Source: CAVPGH01 sp046726955
GTDB taxonomy: Bacteria > Acidobacteriota > Vicinamibacteria > Fen-336
Length of the DNA stretch: 8,962 nucleotides
Assembly (NCBI GenBank): GCA_046726955.1
Contig: JBKPBQ010000064.1
Span: 1 to 8,962 of the forward strand
Direction: 5' to 3'
Within the stretch, counting starts at the first letter, position 1; each line of letters begins with the position of its first letter. The notes under the pieces are model-generated. The model was not told the origin of the DNA. It saw only the letters and a program-made list of their open reading frames with translations, and made no database searches. Shown here piece after piece: positions 5,897-8,962 of this stretch. The position numbers and the translations under genes were made by a program.

Positions 5897-6995
5897 TCAC
5901 TCGCGCCGATTGACGTAGCGCGACATCGTCTCCTTCCCGTAGTCGAGCTCGGCCAGGAACCGATTGTGTGGCGGGCACATGAGGCAGATGTTGTCGACGT
6001 CATGGCCTCCTCCGAGTCCGAAGGGATGCCGGTGGTGGTACTCGAGATCGTGTCGCTCAGGGCATCTCCTTCTTTCCGCGTCGACGAAGCGGCACTGACT
6101 TCCGTCACGCGTGTACACGGCGCGGCGTACCTCGGTCGGAACATTGCGTGATGCGGGATCGTTGGGGCGCTGCTTCTTTCGCGGAGCGTTCGTCTGACCG
6201 AATCGCCGGGCCTCGAGACGCCCGCGCAGCTCCCGGACGGCCTTCCCCACGATCGCGGCGAGGTCGCCGTCGGGTATCTCGGAGCGCAGGAGGGCGCGAA
6301 GCCGCTCGAGGTCGTCGCGAAGCTGCTCGCCGGCTGTGAACTGGACTCTGTATCTGGCTGGAGAGAGCGGTTCGACAACAGGAATCGAAAGGGGAGCCGG
6401 ACTAGGAGGGACGTCAGCAACGCGTGGCGGCGTGGAACCCACGGCTGCTCCCGGAACCAGTTCGACGGGTCGTTCCGCAACTGCGCGCGGGGGATCGGCA
6501 GCTGCCGCCGGGACGAGCGTGACGGTGGGAGCGACTGAGGAGGCCGGCGTGCGCTGCGGAAGCTTCCGCATCACGGATGGCGCGTCCGGACGCGGATACA
6601 TCTCGGCGACGATCTTCTGGATCTGCCGCTTGGTCTTGTGGACCGCGAGAGAGCAGCCGGTCGCGGTTGTCCGCGGTGAGGGTCCGGACCAGGATGGCGA
6701 TGCCGCTGACATGGAGTCGCCCGTCGGCGAGCATCTCCAGCAGGACGGGATGCCTCCGCGACGCCCGGGCCACGCGGATCCGGCGGAAGGCCTCGCCCTC
6801 GGCGAGGTGCAGGATCCGCGTGCAGTACCCGAACATCGACGAGCAGGCGAAGCGGGCGTAGAGACGCCGGACGTCGACCTCGGCGATATGGGCGACGAGC
6901 GAGGACTCGGCGCGACGGGTCCGGCCGGCTACGTCGGCGAGCGCGGAAAGGAGCTGGTCGTCCGAGAGTGACTGGAGGGGTCGATGCAGTGCCAT
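5897..6995 (-). pseudogene. HNH endonuclease family protein, frameshifted
   Basis: Two overlapping frames make up one protein of about 365 residues. The first (from ATG 6995) gives a helical N-terminal domain with R64-LYARFACSSMFGYCTRILHL-like and L84-type segments, typical of the DUF222-like region of multi-copy HNH proteins. At about 6643-6647 the sense shifts: the first frame ends ...DRLLSR, and the match resumes in another frame as AVHKTKRQIQKIVAEMYPRP. Two bases (one CG) appear lost, or one gained. A Pro/Ala/Val-rich linker follows, then the HNH domain (about 5905-6110): C-x10-C, the E-Y-H-H motif near 6031-6044, V-D-N, and C-x2-H-N near the end, so the nuclease core looks intact. No Shine-Dalgarno precedes ATG 6995. 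Without recoding, only a truncated 193-residue product or a separately started HNH part would be made. Assembly error is possible. Repeats flank it on both sides. Confidence 0.85.
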
Positions 6996-7066
6996 GCAAC
7001 GAAGTTACGACCGACCTGAGACACAATGGGTCCGAACCTAACGCATCCAAGAATATTTCTTCTATT

Positions 7067-7086
7067 CGGGCGAGTCGCTTCGCCCG
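7067..7086 (-). terminator. Hairpin downstream of the zinc-ribbon operon, possible terminator
   Basis: CGGGCGA (7067-7073) pairs exactly with TCGCCCG (7080-7086) around a 6-base loop. On the minus strand it lies about 115 bases after the operon's last stop and is followed by an AT-rich stretch (7049-7066) that itself holds an AAGAA/TTCTT dyad. It lacks a true T-run, and it sits just upstream of the HNH gene, so it could insulate the two. Confidence 0.35.
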
Positions 7087-7098
7087 CTGATCTCGCCG

Positions 7099-7168
7099 AA
7101 TCCGGAACCCGCCGCGTGCCGGATCCGGAGCCAGCCCGCGCACTGGTTCCGGAACCAGTCCGCGATGG
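7099..7168. repeat. Three tandem imperfect units of 23-24 bp built around TCCGGA
   Basis: TCCGGA occurs at 7101, 7124 and 7148, each followed by a CC-rich stretch ending in CGCG, giving units at about 7099-7120, 7122-7143 and 7146-7168. The third unit contains a perfect 18-bp palindrome, ACTGGTTCCGGAACCAGT (7142-7159). The middle unit contains the 10-bp palindrome CCGGATCCGG (7119-7128). The array lies in the gap between the operon end and the HNH gene. It resembles an intergenic repetitive element or clustered binding sites. Confidence 0.5.
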
Positions 7169-7186
7169 AGGCACGCGCGCGACGAG
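7144..7186. repeat. Right copy of the imperfect direct repeat flanking the HNH gene
   Basis: This 43-base partner of 5661-5701 has the same orientation, with the start points 1483 bases apart. It begins TGGTTCCGGAACCAGT and ends CGCGCGACGAG. It overlaps the third unit of the tandem array and ends 14 bases short of the zinc-ribbon gene's stop codon. Confidence 0.5.
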
Positions 7187-7200
7187 CCCGAAAAAGCCGC

Positions 7201-7629
7201 TCAGCCCTTCGTCCCGTACTGCTCCGCGATGTGCAGGTCGAACGCTTCGTGCCGGGGATTGCGCGGGAAGCCGCGGAAGTGCGCGTGGCAGCGGTAGCAC
7301 ACCGTGATCTCGGGGACGAGCACGTAGAGCACGGCATCGACGGCGGCGGCGATCCCGAGGCTCGCGTAGTACGTGAAGGGCGCGAAAATCGCGCCGACGA
7401 TCACGATCCCGAGCCCGACCTTCTGGTTGAAGTCCCGCTGCACGTAGAGCTGCTCGCCGGCGCAGGCGGGACAGCGATCCACCAGGCGGCCCTCGCGGAG
7501 AGCGGGGGAGATGTCGAGCGTCGTTTCCGTCCCGCACGAAGGGCAGCGGCCGCGGCCGTCCACGCCCGCGGTGGTCTCGGCGCGGCACTGCGGGCAGGCG
7601 AAGGCGATCTCGGGAGCGCGCGCGCTCAT
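7201..7629 (-). CDS. Zinc-ribbon membrane protein of unknown function
   Basis: A 142-residue protein with four CxxC pairs and a central membrane hairpin. C12-x2-C15 and C29-x2-C32 form an N-terminal zinc ribbon. A second pair, C53-x2-C56, precedes the hydrophobic stretch at about 71-106 (room for two helices), and its likely partner C111-x2-C114 lies just after it, so a second metal site may close over the membrane hairpin. The C-terminal tail has the F119-GFPRNPRH-like basic segment and H133. I do not recognise a family. It is the last gene of a minus-strand operon: its ATG (7627-7629) overlaps the stop of the 8-helix membrane gene as ATGA, which implies coupled translation and a shared role. 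The frame is open far upstream, but that part is a shadow of the preceding gene. Confidence 0.8.
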   Translation of the reverse strand: MSARAPEIAFACPQCRAETTAGVDGRGRCPSCGTETTLDISPALREGRLVDRCPACAGEQLYVQRDFNQKVGLGIVIVGAIFAPFTYYASLGIAAAVDAVLYVLVPEITVCYRCHAHFRGFPRNPRHEAFDLHIAEQYGTKG

Positions 7630-8417
7630 AGAGGGAACCCCGCGGCCACGCGCAGGTACTTGGCGAGCAGCTCCCCCGCGAGCACGAGGAAGAGCTGGAC
7701 GTACAGGATCCCCGTCGCAGACTGCGTCGAGCGGATCTCCACGGTCTTCCAGACGAACCACAAGAGCGCTATCGGTCCCGCGAGGCCGAAGAGCAGCCGC
7801 ATCCAGACGAAGACGCCGTCCGCGCTCCAGAGGCCGGAGGCCACGAGCCGCGCCTCCTCGTACCCCGCGTGCACCGGTCCCACGAGCGCGAGGCCGACCA
7901 CGAGCGCGCGGAGGAAGACGGCGACCACCAGCAGCACGGTCAGCCGGCGCAGGGCGGCGATCGGCAGGTCGAGCACCACGAGGTAGTAGTGGCCGAGGAT
8001 CATCGCCGCGGCCGCCGCGCCCAGAAGCAGCGCCGAAGTCAGGTCGGCGGCGGCGACGAGCGGGCTCGACGCGAGGAGCAGCATCGCGCCGAGGCCGGCG
8101 GCGAGGGCGCCGGCGAGAGCCGGGAGGCGCACGCCCCTCCAGTCGAACCGCCACGCGCGGTTGAAGACCACGACGAGCACGAGCGACAGCGAGACGAGCG
8201 CCATCACCCACGGGTACGAGGAGCCACCGGGAGCGGCGACCCCGCCGGCGAGCCCGTGGCGGCGGTAGGCCAGCCAGAGCGCGAAGGTGAGCATCGTCGC
8301 GGCGGCCCCCGCGGTGAGCCCGAAGAACCGGTCGCCCGCGCGCTCCGGTACGAAGACGAGCGCCAGGAGCAACCCGACCGCGAAGTGGAGGAGGAACAGG
8401 AAGAAGACGCCGGTCAC
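7626..8417 (-). CDS. Eight-helix integral membrane protein of unknown function, coupled to a NuoF-like gene
   Basis: The 263-residue protein has eight predicted helices: about 4-23, 34-52, 69-86, 97-118, 125-147, 158-179, 200-222 and 236-257. The most distinctive parts are G142-HYYLVVLDLP, W223-KTVEIRSTQSATG between helices 7 and 8, and G248-ELLAKYL in the last helix. H11 and H143 lie in or near membrane segments and could bind heme or a quinone, but this is speculation. I see no NrfD, DmsC or Nuo membrane-subunit signature strong enough to name it. The start is GTG 8415-8417: its bases overlap the stop of the NuoF-like gene as GTGA, and the hydrophobic N-terminus begins there. Longer in-frame starts would read through an unlikely Arg-rich stretch that is the shadow of the NuoF-like gene. 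It ends in an ATGA overlap with the zinc-ribbon gene. Confidence 0.8.
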   Translation of the reverse strand: MTGVFFLFLLHFAVGLLLALVFVPERAGDRFFGLTAGAAATMLTFALWLAYRRHGLAGGVAAPGGSSYPWVMALVSLSLVLVVVFNRAWRFDWRGVRLPALAGALAAGLGAMLLLASSPLVAAADLTSALLLGAAAAAMILGHYYLVVLDLPIAALRRLTVLLVVAVFLRALVVGLALVGPVHAGYEEARLVASGLWSADGVFVWMRLLFGLAGPIALLWFVWKTVEIRSTQSATGILYVQLFLVLAGELLAKYLRVAAGFPL

Positions 8418-8962
8418 AGCACGGCCTCGATGGCCGCGCGCTCCGGCGAGCCGGGGGCGAAAGGATCGACGACGCGGGACGACGGTCGCGGGCAGCGACC
8501 GGCGGCGAGGTGGGCCGCGACGTCGTTCTCGAACCGGGCGAGCAGGCCGCGTACCGAAGCCGCGGCCGTTCGGCTGTGCGCGCAGTAGCCGTGGTCGGAC
8601 ATGAAGCCGCCGATCTCGCCGACGTCCGAAAGGTCCTTTCCCCGAGCCTCGCCCGCTTCGACGGCCCGCAGGATCCGCGCGAGGCTGGCCGTGCCCATCG
8701 TGCACGGCGGGCACTGTCCGCAGGCCTCGCGCTCGAAAAAGCCCGCGAGCGAGGCGCCGACCGCGAGGGGACAGACGTCGGCGGCGACGACGAGGGCGGA
8801 GGCCGTGCCGAGCGCGGACTGCGCGCCGCGCAGCGCGTCGGGATCGAGCGGCGTGTCGAGGCTCGCCGCAGTCAAGGGCGCGGCGGAAGGACCGGCCGGC
8901 AAGACGAGCGAGACTCCTTCGGGAGCGCCCCCCCCGCAGTCCTCGACGATCCTCCGAAGGGG
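8414..8962 (-). CDS. NuoF-like NADH dehydrogenase flavoprotein subunit, C-terminal part (runs off the window)
   Basis: The 182 visible residues are the end of a NuoF/HoxF/FdhB-type protein, which passes electrons from NADH via FMN to a 4Fe-4S cluster; the NADH and FMN part lies beyond the window. Fragment residues 1-50 fit the SLBB-like region (R3-RIVEDCGGGAPEG, then LVLPAGPSAAPL, DTPLD). Next is the cluster-binding domain: F75-FEREACGQCPPC with C81-x2-C84-x2-C87, then M89-GT, and the fourth ligand C127 after 39 residues, close to the NuoF spacing. The usual C-L-G after the fourth cysteine reads C-A-H here. The tail after C127 is about 55 residues. The frame is open to the window edge, so the TTG near 8902 is not the start. 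The 3' end overlaps the next gene as GTGA. No NuoE or NuoG is visible, so the parent complex is unknown. Confidence 0.85.
   Translation of the reverse strand, partial: PLRRIVEDCGGGAPEGVSLVLPAGPSAAPLTAASLDTPLDPDALRGAQSALGTASALVVAADVCPLAVGASLAGFFEREACGQCPPCTMGTASLARILRAVEAGEARGKDLSDVGEIGGFMSDHGYCAHSRTAAASVRGLLARFENDVAAHLAAGRCPRPSSRVVDPFAPGSPERAAIEAVL

Noticed and set aside
7630..8211. N-terminal extension of the zinc-ribbon protein frame
   Set aside because: It overlaps the membrane-protein gene in another frame and is Arg-rich. The ATG in the ATGA overlap is the natural start.
8418..8714. N-terminal extension of the 8-helix membrane protein
   Set aside because: It is an Arg/Pro/Gly-rich shadow of the NuoF-like gene. 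The GTG at 8417 overlapping the stop fits an operon joint and begins the hydrophobic part.
1..8962. CRISPR array, tRNA, rRNA, riboswitch or toxin-antitoxin pair
   Set aside because: I found no regular repeat-spacer pattern, no cloverleaf with a 3' acceptor, no rRNA-like sequence and no small coupled gene pair of that type.

Overview
The window is GC-rich throughout, with strong G/C preference at third codon positions. It carries a zinc-ribbon/Ser-Thr kinase/PEGA/TPR protein, an HNH nuclease of a type common in multi-copy form in soil-type bacteria, and a loose gene order on both strands. This points to a soil or sediment bacterium of the Acidobacteriota kind (Thermoanaerobaculia-like), with Myxococcota-like lineages as the alternative. 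The assignment is inference from gene content; no rRNA or other phylogenetic marker is present.

Layout. Bases 1-315 (minus) hold the N-terminal third of an inositol-monophosphatase-family phosphatase, most like histidinol-phosphatase HisN. Diverging from it is a small lipoprotein with two PKD-like domains (389-1051, plus). An Ogt-type methylated-DNA repair methyltransferase (1059-1643) and an unrecognised multi-pass membrane protein (1680-2390) follow on the minus strand. A 55-bp divergent spacer separates the membrane protein from a MESH1-like single-domain (p)ppGpp hydrolase (2446-3036, plus). A short minus-strand reading frame (3020-3160) overlaps the tail of the hydrolase and may be a gene remnant. 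The large receptor-like kinase occupies 3327-5585 (plus).

From 5586 to 7200 the window looks accessory. A hairpin-rich gap follows the kinase, then a frameshifted HNH endonuclease gene (5897-6995, minus), then a second gap with palindromes. Imperfect direct repeats of about 42 bp (5661-5701 and 7144-7186) bracket the HNH gene, and the right copy ends a run of three related 23-24-bp units. This is the best candidate for a mobile or repetitive element here.

The right end is a tightly coupled minus-strand operon read from 8962 down to 7201. It holds the C-terminal part of a NuoF-like NADH/FMN/4Fe-4S protein, an 8-helix membrane protein, and a zinc-ribbon membrane protein. Each pair overlaps through a 4-base stop/start (GTGA, ATGA). 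I read it as a possible membrane-linked electron-transfer module of unknown function; only the NuoF assignment is firm.

The left-hand genes (phosphatase, lipoprotein, DNA repair, alarmone hydrolase, kinase) show no sign of acting together beyond general housekeeping and signalling. The two points most worth following are the HNH-plus-flanking-repeat element and the NuoF-like/membrane/zinc-ribbon operon.
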